The position numbers and the translations under genes were made by a program. DNA of 64,000 nucleotides, from contig CAJTVY010000010.1 of assembly GCA_910579925.1 (NCBI GenBank), forward strand, positions 1-64,000, read 5' to 3'. Below the pieces are notes generated by a model. That model searched no databases, was not told the DNA's origin, and saw nothing but the letters and a program-made list of their open reading frames with translations. This stretch comes from an uncultured Dorea sp. (lineage in GTDB: Bacteria; Bacillota; Clostridia; Lachnospirales; Lachnospiraceae). Every line of letters begins with the position of its first letter. Position 1 is the first letter of the stretch. This document shows, piece by piece, positions 43,741 through 52,031 of the stretch.

Positions 43741-44627
43741 AAAAGATCAGAATCGGGACAAGAAAGAGCCGGCTGGCCTGTATCCAGGCCCAGATGCTGG
43801 CGGATTATATAGAGAAGTATTGTGAAGGATATGAAGCAGAGCTGGTGACGGTGATGACTACCGGTGACCGGATTCAGACAAAGAGGCTGGACGAGATTGG
43901 CGGAAAAGGGCTGTTTGTCAAGGAACTGGATACGTTTCTGCTGGAAGGTCGTACAGACCTGTCTGTGCATTCTCTGAAGGATATGCCGATGGAGATTTCA
44001 CCGGAGATTCCGATCATCGGATTTTCCCGCCGGGAAGATGCAAGGGACGTGCTTGTTCTGCCTCGGGGGATTTCGGAATATGATTACCAGGGGCCTGTCG
44101 GATGTTCCAGCAACAGACGGAGCCTGCAGCTTAAGGACATTTACCCTGAAGTGCAGATAAAAACCATCCGGGGAAATGTGCTGACAAGGCTTGACAAGCT
44201 GGATCAGGGGGAGTACGGCGGACTGGTTCTGGCGGCTGCTGGGCTAAAAAGGCTTGGGCTGTCGGGGAGAATCAGCAGATATTTTACGGTGAATGAAATG
44301 GTTCCGGCAGCAGGCCAGGGAGTCCTCTGCGTTCAGGGAAGAGCGGGAGAAGATTATGGTTTCCTAAGGGGATTTTTTGACGAGGAGATACGGGAATGCG
44401 TGGCCGCCGAGCGGGCGTATATCGCTTATCTTAATGGAGGATGTTCTCTGCCCATGGGCGTGTATGCAAATATACTGGATGAAACCAGGATCCGGGTTCT
44501 GGGACTTTACTATGATGAAGAAAACGGCAGGTATGGAAAATGGCATGTGTCGGGGAAGCGGTCTGAGGCAGAGGCGTTAGGGATTTCTCTGGCACAGGAA
44601 CTGAAAGAGTCTGTAAAGGGGGTCTGA
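43737..44627 (+). CDS. hemC: Hydroxymethylbilane synthase
   Basis: A 296-residue enzyme assembling four porphobilinogens into hydroxymethylbilane. R-I-G-T-R-K-S-R-L-A is the N-terminal motif, the catalytic Asp82 is in H-S-L-K-D-M-P, and the dipyrromethane cofactor is attached at Cys236 in G-G-C-S-L-P. It overlaps bioY by 4 bases and precedes cobA-hemD by one base. hemA, hemL and hemB are not in the window. Confidence 0.94.
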   Translation: MKKIRIGTRKSRLACIQAQMLADYIEKYCEGYEAELVTVMTTGDRIQTKRLDEIGGKGLFVKELDTFLLEGRTDLSVHSLKDMPMEISPEIPIIGFSRREDARDVLVLPRGISEYDYQGPVGCSSNRRSLQLKDIYPEVQIKTIRGNVLTRLDKLDQGEYGGLVLAAAGLKRLGLSGRISRYFTVNEMVPAAGQGVLCVQGRAGEDYGFLRGFFDEEIRECVAAERAYIAYLNGGCSLPMGVYANILDETRIRVLGLYYDEENGRYGKWHVSGKRSEAEALGISLAQELKESVKGV

Positions 44628-44628
44628 T

Positions 44629-46167
44629 ATGGCTGAGATGGGAAAAGTTTGGCTGGTAGGGGCAGGACCAGGATCTGTGGATCTGCTGACGGTAAAGGCA
44701 AGGAGGCTTCTTTATGAAGGGGACTGTATCGTCTATGACAGGCTTGTGGGAGAAGAGGTGCTGGGGCTCATTCCTTTGAAAAAAGAGCTCATTGCCGTAG
44801 GAAAATCAGCAGGAAAGCATGCAACGCCCCAGGAAGATATCAACCGGATTTTAATCAGGGAGGCAAAGCTTGGGAAAAAAGTGGTGCGCTTAAAGGGAGG
44901 CGACCCGTTTCTGTTCGGACGGGGCGGGGAAGAAGTTGAGGCATTATGCCGGGAAAAGATTCCGTTCGAGGTCGTTCCCGGCATTTCTTCGTGCCTTGCA
45001 GTCCCGGCATACAATGGGATTCCGGTGACTCACAGGGATTATGTGTCAGATGTACATATTGTTACAGGACATCACAGAGCAGGAACAAGCCAGACGATTC
45101 CTTATGAAGCCCTGGTTCAGACAGGGGGAACCCTGGTCTTCCTTATGGGCGTGAGCGCTCTGGAAGAGATTATGGAAGGCCTGCGCCATGCAGGAATGGA
45201 TGAAGAGACGCCTGCGGCAATTCTGCCCCAGGGAACAACGGCAAGGCAGAGAAGGGTGGTGGCAACGGTAGGAACCCTGGCATTTCTGGCAAGAGAACAG
45301 CGGGTTAAGGCTCCGGCTACAATCGTAGTGGGGGAAGTCTGTCGTCTGGCAGATGAGTTCGCCTGGTATACGAAGCTGCCACTTTTTGGGGAAAAGATTC
45401 TTGTTACAAGACCAGAAGGAAGGAATACCGGACTGACGGACCGCCTGAGGGAACTGGGAGCAGAAGTTCTTGCCATTCCGACCGTACGGACGGTTCCGAT
45501 CAGAGATCCGGTACGGCTTAAGATCATTGAGGAGGAACTTGGCCGGCTTTCGCAGTACCAGGTACTGGCATTCACTTCTCCTTACGGAGTGGAGAGGTTC
45601 TTTGCCATTCTGCTGGAGTCCGGCAGAGATATGCGGGCGCTTTCCCATATGCGGTTTGCGGCTATCGGGCAGGGAACGGCGGGGGAACTCAAGAAAAGAG
45701 GAATCCTGGCGGATTATGTGCCTGCCCATTATGACGGAGAGTCCCTTGGGAAGCTGCTGGCGGAAAGTCTGGAAGAGGGAACCCGGATTCTGTTTGCCAG
45801 GTCTTCTATGGGCGGGGCTGAGATTCTGGCTCAGATTGAGAAGAATCCGGGGCTTGCTTACCGGGATCTGGCTGTTTATGATACGGAATTTACCGACGAA
45901 AGGAAGGACATGCTCCGGGCATTCATGGAAAACGGGGCGGTGACCGGGGTGATATTTACCAGTAGTTCTACGGTGGAAGGATTCTGCCGGATGCTGGGGG
46001 CGGATTTTCCTTATGACACGGTCAGGGCGGTGTGTATCGGAGAGAAGACGCAGGGTGAAGCGGAAAAAGCCGGGATGCGGACGGTTGCGGCTAAAAATGC
46101 AACGGTGGAGGCGCTGGTAGCGTGTATTACTGAGAAACAGGAGGCTGAAAATGGGTATTTATGTTAA
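44629..46167 (+). CDS. cobA-hemD: Fused uroporphyrinogen-III C-methyltransferase / uroporphyrinogen-III synthase
   Basis: A 512-residue bifunctional protein. The SUMT half (about 1-245) has V-G-A-G-P-G-S-V-D-L-L-T, R-L-K-G-G-D-P-F-L-F-G-R-G-G-E-E and P-G-I-S-S; the HemD half (about 250-512) has L-V-T-R-P-E-G-R-N and F-T-S-S-S-T-V-E. Together with HemC it makes uroporphyrinogen III and then precorrin-2, the branch for siroheme or cobalamin and not haem. Such fusions are common in clostridia. Confidence 0.93.
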   Translation: MAEMGKVWLVGAGPGSVDLLTVKARRLLYEGDCIVYDRLVGEEVLGLIPLKKELIAVGKSAGKHATPQEDINRILIREAKLGKKVVRLKGGDPFLFGRGGEEVEALCREKIPFEVVPGISSCLAVPAYNGIPVTHRDYVSDVHIVTGHHRAGTSQTIPYEALVQTGGTLVFLMGVSALEEIMEGLRHAGMDEETPAAILPQGTTARQRRVVATVGTLAFLAREQRVKAPATIVVGEVCRLADEFAWYTKLPLFGEKILVTRPEGRNTGLTDRLRELGAEVLAIPTVRTVPIRDPVRLKIIEEELGRLSQYQVLAFTSPYGVERFFAILLESGRDMRALSHMRFAAIGQGTAGELKKRGILADYVPAHYDGESLGKLLAESLEEGTRILFARSSMGGAEILAQIEKNPGLAYRDLAVYDTEFTDERKDMLRAFMENGAVTGVIFTSSSTVEGFCRMLGADFPYDTVRAVCIGEKTQGEAEKAGMRTVAAKNATVEALVACITEKQEAENGYLC

Positions 46168-47740
46168 TCCTGGAAATCAGGCGTTCAAACGGATTGACGG
46201 GCCGAATTATGTCGACAAGACAGGCCTGATTCGATTAATCAATGAAAGAATTGGCAAAGACGACAGCCTGGTATGCATTAGCAGGCCTCGTCGTTTTGGA
46301 AAATCCTATGCGGCAAAGATGCTGACAGCCTACTATGACTGCTCTTGTGACTCTCATGAATTATTCGATAAAAAAATAATTGCGCGTTCAAAGTCATATT
46401 TGTCATATCTGAACCACTATAACGTAATTTATTTGGAGATTACGAGTTTTATTTCCGAAGCCAGGACATTGCAAAAGCCATTAATTGAAGTACCAGGAAT
46501 GATTATGGAGGCTATTCATGATGATTTGCTGAGGATAAATCCTGATTTGCCAGAACTGAGGACGGTAAATGATGAATTACTGTATTGTGCAGAGAAACTG
46601 GATGGAAAACAGTTTGTTTTTATCATAGACGAGTGGGATGCAATGATTCGCGAAGCGAAGGATGACGAGGAGGCACAGCAGGCTTATCTGAATCTGCTCA
46701 GAGGATGGTTCAAGAACGGGTCTTTTACACCTAAAGCTATAGCGGCGGCTTACATTACAGGAATTTTGCCGATCAAAAAGGATGGGAAACAATCGGCAAT
46801 TTCTGATTTTCATGAGTTTTCCATGTTGCATCCAGGAGATTTTGCAAAATTCACAGGCTTTTCTGAAACAGAGGTCAAGAGACTCTGCAAAAGGAGTAAG
46901 ATGAATTTCAATGATCTGAAAGCCTGGTATGATGGATATGAGTTGTCAAAAGAGTATGCGGTCTATAACCCTTATTCCGTTATGAATGCATGTAGAGAGA
47001 AAAACTGCCGTTCGTTCTGGGGAAAGACTTCTGCTTCGGAGGCGCTGACAGATTATATTGATATGGATTTCAATGGATTGCAGGAAACCGTAGCCAGGCT
47101 CATTGGCGGCGCTGAAGTGTCTGTAAACACAACACAATTTCAGAATGATTTCGAAAGATTTCGGACAAAGGATGATGTGCTGACACTTCTGGTTCATTTA
47201 GGGTATCTGACCTATGATTCAGTGCGTGGGACAGTTCACGTGCCTAATGAGGAGGTCCGGGATGAGTTCAGAAACTTTCTGGGGAATGATCGGTTTGGCG
47301 AACATTGGATAAAATTGATTGGACGATCAAGAAAGCTTTTGAACGATACTCTTGCGGGGAATAGCAGCGCTGTAGCGGCTGTTCTGGAGGAAATCAGAGA
47401 AGAGCAGTATGCACCGCAGTATTATAACAATGAACAGGCATTAAGGGCTATCATCAAATATGCATATATTGCGGCATTTGGAATGTATGTAAAGGTGGAA
47501 GAGAGGCCATCGGGCAAGGGAATTGCAGATGTTGTGTTCATTCCCGCCTTGTTTTCCGGGTTTCCGGCAATGGTGATTGAACTGAAATGGAACAAGACAT
47601 CTGGCGGCGCCATTGCGCAAATAAAGGATAAGAAATATGCTGCTGCTCTGCAGTCGTTTTCTGGCAGCATTCTGCTTGTGGGTATTAACTATAATGAAAA
47701 AACCGGTAAGCATACCTGCTCGATAGAGAAAGTACAGTGA
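46151..47740 (+). CDS. AAA-ATPase-like protein with PD-(D/E)XK domain
   Basis: A 529-residue protein of the AAA-ATPase-like (PF09820 type) family common in gut Firmicutes and Bacteroidetes. F-K-R-I-D-G-P-N-Y-V-D-K-T and R-P-R-R-F-G-K-S (Walker A-like, about 45-52) and F-I-I-D-E-W-D (Walker B) open the protein. The C-terminal nuclease-like domain has G-K-G-I-A-D-V-V-F and M-V-I-E-L-K-W-N-K. Function is unknown; the family is often multicopy and mobile. AGGAGG lies before ATG 46151, inside cobA-hemD, giving a 17-base overlap. Confidence 0.87.
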   Translation: MGIYVNPGNQAFKRIDGPNYVDKTGLIRLINERIGKDDSLVCISRPRRFGKSYAAKMLTAYYDCSCDSHELFDKKIIARSKSYLSYLNHYNVIYLEITSFISEARTLQKPLIEVPGMIMEAIHDDLLRINPDLPELRTVNDELLYCAEKLDGKQFVFIIDEWDAMIREAKDDEEAQQAYLNLLRGWFKNGSFTPKAIAAAYITGILPIKKDGKQSAISDFHEFSMLHPGDFAKFTGFSETEVKRLCKRSKMNFNDLKAWYDGYELSKEYAVYNPYSVMNACREKNCRSFWGKTSASEALTDYIDMDFNGLQETVARLIGGAEVSVNTTQFQNDFERFRTKDDVLTLLVHLGYLTYDSVRGTVHVPNEEVRDEFRNFLGNDRFGEHWIKLIGRSRKLLNDTLAGNSSAVAAVLEEIREEQYAPQYYNNEQALRAIIKYAYIAAFGMYVKVEERPSGKGIADVVFIPALFSGFPAMVIELKWNKTSGGAIAQIKDKKYAAALQSFSGSILLVGINYNEKTGKHTCSIEKVQ

Positions 47741-47869
47741 AAAATGAAATAGGGATATTTACATTACCCTGGACGTTCATTTGATGATCGAGCACACGCT
47801 TTGTCCATGAATATATATGTATATCTGCGTTCCGGTACGCATAAGATAGTGCGAGGAGTGTGATGGCGC

Positions 47870-48349
47870 ATGATAGAGATCAAAGAAAATCCCGTTGCCT
47901 ATGCGGTGATCAGAGGAAGTAAGAAATACCCGGATATCAAAGGAAAGGCTGTCTTTTATGATACATATGGAGGAACGGTAGTCGTGGCATCTGTTTGCGG
48001 CCTGCCTAAGGAGCAGGGAGAGAATCTCTCTGGATTCCACGGCTTTCACATCCACGAAGGCGGCGGATGTACGGAAAACGAACAGGGAGAATACCCGGAT
48101 GTCCACGGGCACTATAATCCGGGCAAAACGCCGCACCCAGAGCATGCCGGTGATCTGCCGCCGCTTTTAAGTAACTGCGGAACCGCCTGGATGGCGGTAT
48201 ATACAAACCGGTTCTTTCCAGAAGATGTCATTGGCCGTACGGTCATTATCCATGAAAAGGCAGATGATTTCCATAGCCAGCCGTCGGGCGAGGCCGGAGA
48301 AATGCTTGCCTGCGGAGAGATCGGGGCGTGGAATCCAGATATCTGCTAA
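47870..48349 (+). CDS. Cu/Zn superoxide dismutase-like protein
   Basis: A 159-residue beta-barrel protein with all predicted metal ligands: H60 and H62 in G-F-H-I-H-E, H81 in H-Y-N-P, H89, H92 and D95 in P-H-P-E-H-A-G-D, and H128 in I-I-H-E-K. The active-site arginine of true SODs (A-G-S-R-L-A-C-G) is Met145 here. There is no signal peptide, unlike most bacterial Cu/Zn SODs. Activity is therefore uncertain; it may act on superoxide poorly or bind metal. GAGGAG lies about 12 bases before ATG 47870. Confidence 0.83.
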   Translation: MIEIKENPVAYAVIRGSKKYPDIKGKAVFYDTYGGTVVVASVCGLPKEQGENLSGFHGFHIHEGGGCTENEQGEYPDVHGHYNPGKTPHPEHAGDLPPLLSNCGTAWMAVYTNRFFPEDVIGRTVIIHEKADDFHSQPSGEAGEMLACGEIGAWNPDIC

Positions 48350-48380
48350 AAGGTAAGAAGTGAATAGAAAACACAAAAAT

Positions 48381-48419
48381 AAAAAAAATCGCAGAGTAGA
48401 TTACTCTGCGATTTTTTTT
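48381..48419. terminator. Near-perfect bidirectional terminator; also left arm of an inverted repeat
   Basis: A8-TCGCAGAGTA (48381-48398), loop GAT and TACTCTGCGA-T8 (48402-48419) form an 18-bp stem that is a terminator on both strands. It closes the SOD gene. Its core (48389-48411) recurs in inverse at 48618-48640. Confidence 0.85.
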
Positions 48420-48433
48420 AAATCAGCACATCT

Positions 48434-48462
48434 ATTATAACCAGCTAAAACACATAAATCAA
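48434..48462 (-). promoter_or_regulatory. Consensus promoter pointing away from the capsule genes
   Basis: On the minus strand TTGATT (48457-48462), 17 bases and TATAAT (48434-48439) form a strong promoter. Its transcript would run at once into the terminator at 48381-48419 and make nothing useful. After inversion of 48389-48640 it would fire directly into the first NusG-like gene. Confidence 0.65.
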
Positions 48463-48548
48463 TACCTAAATTTTTTTTGTAAAAATTTGGGTCAAGTCTA
48501 CTACAAGTTCAAGGAAAAAACATTATATTACAGATCTGATTTCTGGAT

Positions 48549-48577
48549 TAGACAATAAATTCTGTATATTTCATATT
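48549..48577 (+). promoter_or_regulatory. Weaker forward promoter candidate for the capsule operon
   Basis: TAGACA (48549-48554), 17 bases and CATATT (48572-48577) match the sigma-A consensus at 9 of 12 positions. It would give a leader of about 70 bases containing the hairpin at 48618-48640. It is the best forward promoter in the present orientation. Confidence 0.4.
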
Positions 48578-48654
48578 AATTTTCTGCCAATTTATCCACA
48601 AAATAAACTAAAAATTTTCGCAGAGTAATCTACTCTACGAAAGAAGGGATTGCG

Positions 48655-49152
48655 ATCTGGTATTTATTAACCTGTCAGGAACAGGAAGAACGAAGAATGA
48701 TGGCTCTATGTAAAAGCAAACTCTCCCCGAAGGTGGTTCAAAACGTTTTCATTTTCACGTATGACCGTCTGCGGCGATATAAAGGCGCATGGCATCTGGA
48801 ACAGAAGCTTTTATTTCCAGCACATGTGTTTCTGGAAAGCGAAAATGAAGATATCTTGTTACAGGAACTGGCGAAATGCAATGTAACGGCTAAGGCGGGC
48901 CCGCCAATCCAGATAAATAAGGAAGAAGAACAATTCCTAAGAATCTTATGCGGTAAGGAACATCATCTACGGATATCCAAAGGAGTCATCTGTAAAGGCG
49001 CTGCTCATATCACAGAAGGACCGCTGAAAGGAATGGAGAGCCGGATCTGCAAAATTGACCGGCATAAGCGGCTGGCGCGGATTTCTACAACTACACTGCA
49101 GGATGATTGTTTGATTCCGGCAGGTCTGGAGATCACTGAGAAGATTCTATGA
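48655..49152 (+). CDS. NusG-like antiterminator (LoaP/UpxY type), non-canonical start
   Basis: By alignment with the next gene the NGN domain begins W-Y-L-L-T-C-Q-E-Q-E-E-R at 48658, and the codon where ATG is expected is ATC (48655-48657), 6 bases after AGAAGGG. No ATG, GTG or TTG exists in frame between the upstream stop (48604) and this point; the first ATG, 48697, would remove the first strand. The rest is intact: L-F-P-A-H-V-F-L and a KOW domain with E-G-P-L-K-G-M-E-S. LoaP proteins bind RNA polymerase to allow read-through of long polysaccharide operons. It may use a rare AUC start or be a start-codon mutant. Confidence 0.7.
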   Translation: MWYLLTCQEQEERRMMALCKSKLSPKVVQNVFIFTYDRLRRYKGAWHLEQKLLFPAHVFLESENEDILLQELAKCNVTAKAGPPIQINKEEEQFLRILCGKEHHLRISKGVICKGAAHITEGPLKGMESRICKIDRHKRLARISTTTLQDDCLIPAGLEITEKIL

Positions 49153-49386
49153 AACGAAGAAGGAATGCAGGATTCCAAGTCAGGCAGTGAAACAGAAGGA
49201 AATGGATTTAACAGGATATCAGGAATGCCTCTTGAAGCATTGGCACTTGAGCGTATGAATGATAGACATATAGGTAATGGCTGTGGCTGTGTGATTCTGT
49301 TTGCGCAGGTATGGATGGCGAAGCTATGCCATGATTCTTTGACAGAAACAGGCTGCAAGTGTCATGAATCTGAAGAAGGTGAAAGT
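49153..49386 (+). other. 234-bp gap between the two NusG-like genes
   Basis: The frame of the following gene is open back to ATG 49165, but the 74 extra residues show no family similarity and no ribosome binding site matches, while a NusG N-terminus starts exactly at 49387. The gap therefore appears non-coding or contains decayed sequence. I see no terminator in it. Confidence 0.5.
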
Positions 49387-49917
49387 ATGTGGTATGTAAT
49401 GCAGGTAGTCTCGGGACAGGAAAATAGAACCGTATTTCTTGTAGAAAAAATGATTTCCGAAGGAATACTGGAAAGCTGCTTTGTACCTGTGCGCAGACTT
49501 AGAAAAAAATTTCATGGAACATGGCGGGAAGTAACAGAAAAGCTTTTCCCAGGCTATGTGTTCATGATATCAGAACAGCCTCGATTATTGCACGAAGAAT
49601 TAAAACAGATTCCGGCATTAACCAAGATACTTGGAAGATGTGAGGAATATTTTACACCATTGTCAGAGAAGGATGTACAGATGCTGGAAAAACTTCAAAA
49701 TAGAACAGATGACGGCAGGAATCTGGAAGTGGAGATTTCCAGGATTGCCGTAGAAGAAGGAAATCAGATCCGGATTCTGTCGGGTCCTTTGATGAAACTG
49801 GAAGGGCAGATTAAGAAGTTGAATCTGCATAAGAGGATTGCTGTGGTGGAAGTGGAGTTTATGGGAAGTAAATCATTGGTACACCTAGGGGTGGAGATGG
49901 TAGAGAAGATGATATAA
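49387..49917 (+). CDS. loaP: NusG-like antiterminator (LoaP type)
   Basis: A 176-residue specialised NusG paralogue. M-W-Y-V-M-Q-V-V-S-G-Q-E starts the NGN domain, K-L-F-P-G-Y-V-F lies near 54-61, and the KOW domain near 128-150 has S-G-P-L-M-K-L-E-G. GAAGAAGGTGAAAG precedes ATG 49387. It lies 11 bases from the first glycan gene. LoaP and UpxY proteins keep polymerase moving through terminators of long capsule operons, which fits the 14 kb locus that follows. Confidence 0.88.
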   Translation: MWYVMQVVSGQENRTVFLVEKMISEGILESCFVPVRRLRKKFHGTWREVTEKLFPGYVFMISEQPRLLHEELKQIPALTKILGRCEEYFTPLSEKDVQMLEKLQNRTDDGRNLEVEISRIAVEEGNQIRILSGPLMKLEGQIKKLNLHKRIAVVEVEFMGSKSLVHLGVEMVEKMI

Positions 49918-49928
49918 GGAAGTAAAAA

Positions 49929-51242
49929 ATGATGAAAGATTTTTTAGCGGATCCAAGGTTTGCAGGAATCAAACCTTTCAAAAGTAAAGTGTGGCTCTCT
50001 TCGCCCACAATGCATGAAAGCGAGCAGCGATGGGTGGATGAGGCAATCCAGACAAATTGGGTGAGTTGTGTCGGCGCCAATATTAATGAAGTGGAGAAGC
50101 AGACTGCCGAGTTTATTGGCTGCCGGTATGCGGTTGCCTTGTCCAGCGGTACCGCGGCGCTCCACCTTGCCACAAAGCTGGCTGGTGAGAAGCTTTACGG
50201 CCAGGCTCGCCCGGACGCCGGTACTCTAAAGGGACATAAAGTGTTCTGCAGCGATGTCACCTTCGATGCGAGTATCAGTCCTGTCGGATACGAAGACGGA
50301 GAAGCTGTATTTATCGACACGGAATATGATACTTGGAACATGAGCCCTGAGGCGCTGCAGAAAGCCTTTGAAATGTACCCGGATGTCCGGCTTGTGGTGG
50401 TCGCCCATCTCTATGGCACACCCGGCAAGATGGAGGAAATTAAGGCTGTGTGTGAGAAACACGGCGCTTTTCTTGTAGAGGATGCAGCAGAGTCTTTGGG
50501 AGCGAAATACCTCCTTGGCGGACAGTGGGTTGAAACCGGTATTCTTGGCCAGTACAACGCTGTCAGCTTTAACGGGAACAAAATCATCACCGGAAGCGCA
50601 GGAGGGATGTTCTTGACGGACAGCCGCGAGGATGCCGATAAAGTCAGGAAATGGAGTACACAGAGCCGGGAGGCGGCCCCCTGGTATCAGCATGAGGAGA
50701 TTGGATACAACTATAGGATGAGCAATATCATTGCCGGCATTATCCGCGGTCAGATACCATATCTGGAAGAACACATCAGTCAGAAGCGGGCTGTCTGGGA
50801 GCGGTATGAAGCCGGCCTTTCCGATCTTCCTGTGACTATGAATCCCTGGGACAGACAGAAGAGTATTCCGAACTTCTGGCTAAGTTGCTGTATGTTAGAC
50901 GAGAGTGTCATGGCGCCTCATGTGAGAGGCGCACAGGACGAGTTGTGGACACACGAGTCCGGTAAGAGCAGTCCAGGGGAGATACTGGCAGCGCTTGCCG
51001 CCTTCGGCGCTGAGGGAAGGCCGATATGGAAGCCGATGCATATGCAGCCGTTGTACCGGATGAACCCGTTTATAACTGCTGATGGGAACGGCAGAGGGCG
51101 GACAAATGCGTATATTTCCGGCTCTGGAATCGACGTTGGAGCCGATATTTTCAACCGAGGGCTGTGTTTGCCGTCTGATAATAAGATGACGGCGGAGCAG
51201 CAGGAGGTAATTATAGACATAATTCACAGATGTTTCCGGTGA
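49929..51242 (+). CDS. DegT/DnrJ/EryC1-family PLP aminotransferase
   Basis: A 437-residue sugar aminotransferase. PLP contacts are recognisable: S-S-G-T-A-A-L-H (about 72-79), V-E-D-A-A-E-S-L-G and the Schiff-base Lys in F-N-G-N-K-I-I-T-G-S-A-G-G. It resembles PglE-type enzymes that make UDP-4-amino-4,6-dideoxy sugars such as the bacillosamine precursor. The PglC-like transferase next to it supports this, with the aminated sugar being the first one loaded on the lipid. The precise sugar is inferred. Confidence 0.87.
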   Translation: MMKDFLADPRFAGIKPFKSKVWLSSPTMHESEQRWVDEAIQTNWVSCVGANINEVEKQTAEFIGCRYAVALSSGTAALHLATKLAGEKLYGQARPDAGTLKGHKVFCSDVTFDASISPVGYEDGEAVFIDTEYDTWNMSPEALQKAFEMYPDVRLVVVAHLYGTPGKMEEIKAVCEKHGAFLVEDAAESLGAKYLLGGQWVETGILGQYNAVSFNGNKIITGSAGGMFLTDSREDADKVRKWSTQSREAAPWYQHEEIGYNYRMSNIIAGIIRGQIPYLEEHISQKRAVWERYEAGLSDLPVTMNPWDRQKSIPNFWLSCCMLDESVMAPHVRGAQDELWTHESGKSSPGEILAALAAFGAEGRPIWKPMHMQPLYRMNPFITADGNGRGRTNAYISGSGIDVGADIFNRGLCLPSDNKMTAEQQEVIIDIIHRCFR

Positions 51243-51348
51243 TGTCGGCTGCATATGAATCAGGGGTCAGATAGAATAACGGCTTTCCTGTTGGGCGGCC
51301 TAATAGTAAAGATTATAAATTGGTGTTCTGCGTTATTGGAGGGGCGAC

Positions 51349-52014
51349 ATGAGTCATAAACCTTACGGTCCATATGAAAGATTTATAAAACGGCCTTTAG
51401 ACTGTGTTTTAGCAACAGGTGCGTTTGCTATTCTCTCTCCAGTACTTGGTTTTATTGCACTGCTCGTTCGTAAGAAGCTTGGAACCCCTGTCCTATTTTC
51501 TCAGGAACGGCCTGGCAAAGGTGAGAAGACATTCAAGCTTTTTAAGTTTCGGACAATGACAGACGAGAAGGATGAGAATGGAGAGCTGCTTCCAGATGAG
51601 GCCAGGTTAACTTCTTTTGGCAAGAAACTCCGTTCAACTTCGCTTGATGAGCTTCCTGAATTAATCAACATTATCCGAGGCGATATGGCGGTAGTAGGAC
51701 CAAGACCTCTCTTAGTTAAGTATTTACCTTATTACACGGAGGAACAGCATCATCGTCACGATGTTCGTCCTGGCCTGACCGGTTATGCTCAGGCTCATGG
51801 TCGTAATACTGTGAACTGGGATGATAAGTTCCAGATGGATCTGGACTATGCATCCCATATCACATTCTTGGGAGATATCAAGACTATCCTCGACACAGTA
51901 AAATCAGTTCTTAAGCATGAAGGAATCAGTTCTGAAACGTCCGCAACAATGGAGGACTTTAGAGATTATTGTGCGAGTATTGGGAGAGTACCAGAAGGAA
52001 TAGGCAGGAAGTAA
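51349..52014 (+). CDS. Initiating phosphoglycosyl transferase (PglC-like)
   Basis: A 221-residue monotopic membrane enzyme: K-R-P-L-D-C-V-L-A with a re-entrant hydrophobic helix (about 20-40), F-K-L-F-K-F-R-T-M-T, the catalytic D-E pair in S-L-D-E-L-P-E-L and V-G-P-R-P-L-L. It transfers a sugar phosphate onto undecaprenyl phosphate and so starts the repeat unit. The small size is like PglC, without the extra helices of WbaP. ATTGGAGGGG precedes ATG 51349. Confidence 0.92.
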   Translation: MSHKPYGPYERFIKRPLDCVLATGAFAILSPVLGFIALLVRKKLGTPVLFSQERPGKGEKTFKLFKFRTMTDEKDENGELLPDEARLTSFGKKLRSTSLDELPELINIIRGDMAVVGPRPLLVKYLPYYTEEQHHRHDVRPGLTGYAQAHGRNTVNWDDKFQMDLDYASHITFLGDIKTILDTVKSVLKHEGISSETSATMEDFRDYCASIGRVPEGIGRK

Positions 52015-52031
52015 TCGGATAGGGGAGGAGT

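Larger units (their letters stand above)
48389..48640. repeat. Inverted repeat pair bounding a candidate invertible promoter segment
   Basis: The 23-bp arms at 48389-48411 and 48618-48640 are inverse copies with 22 of 23 matches; the loop triplets GAT and ATC show the orientation is inverted. Between them lie 206 AT-rich bases without a gene, carrying a consensus promoter that faces left and a weaker one that faces right. The layout matches invertible promoters of capsule loci. Each arm is itself a palindrome, so a pair of hairpins is the alternative explanation. Confidence 0.6.

Noticed and set aside
48381..48419. A CRISPR-like repeat
   Set aside because: Only two inverse copies exist with 206 bases between them; there is no array of regular spacers and no cas gene in the window.
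49165..49386. N-terminal extension of the second NusG-like protein from ATG 49165
   Set aside because: The NGN domain starts exactly at ATG 49387 with its own ribosome binding site; the 74 extra residues are unlike any NusG.
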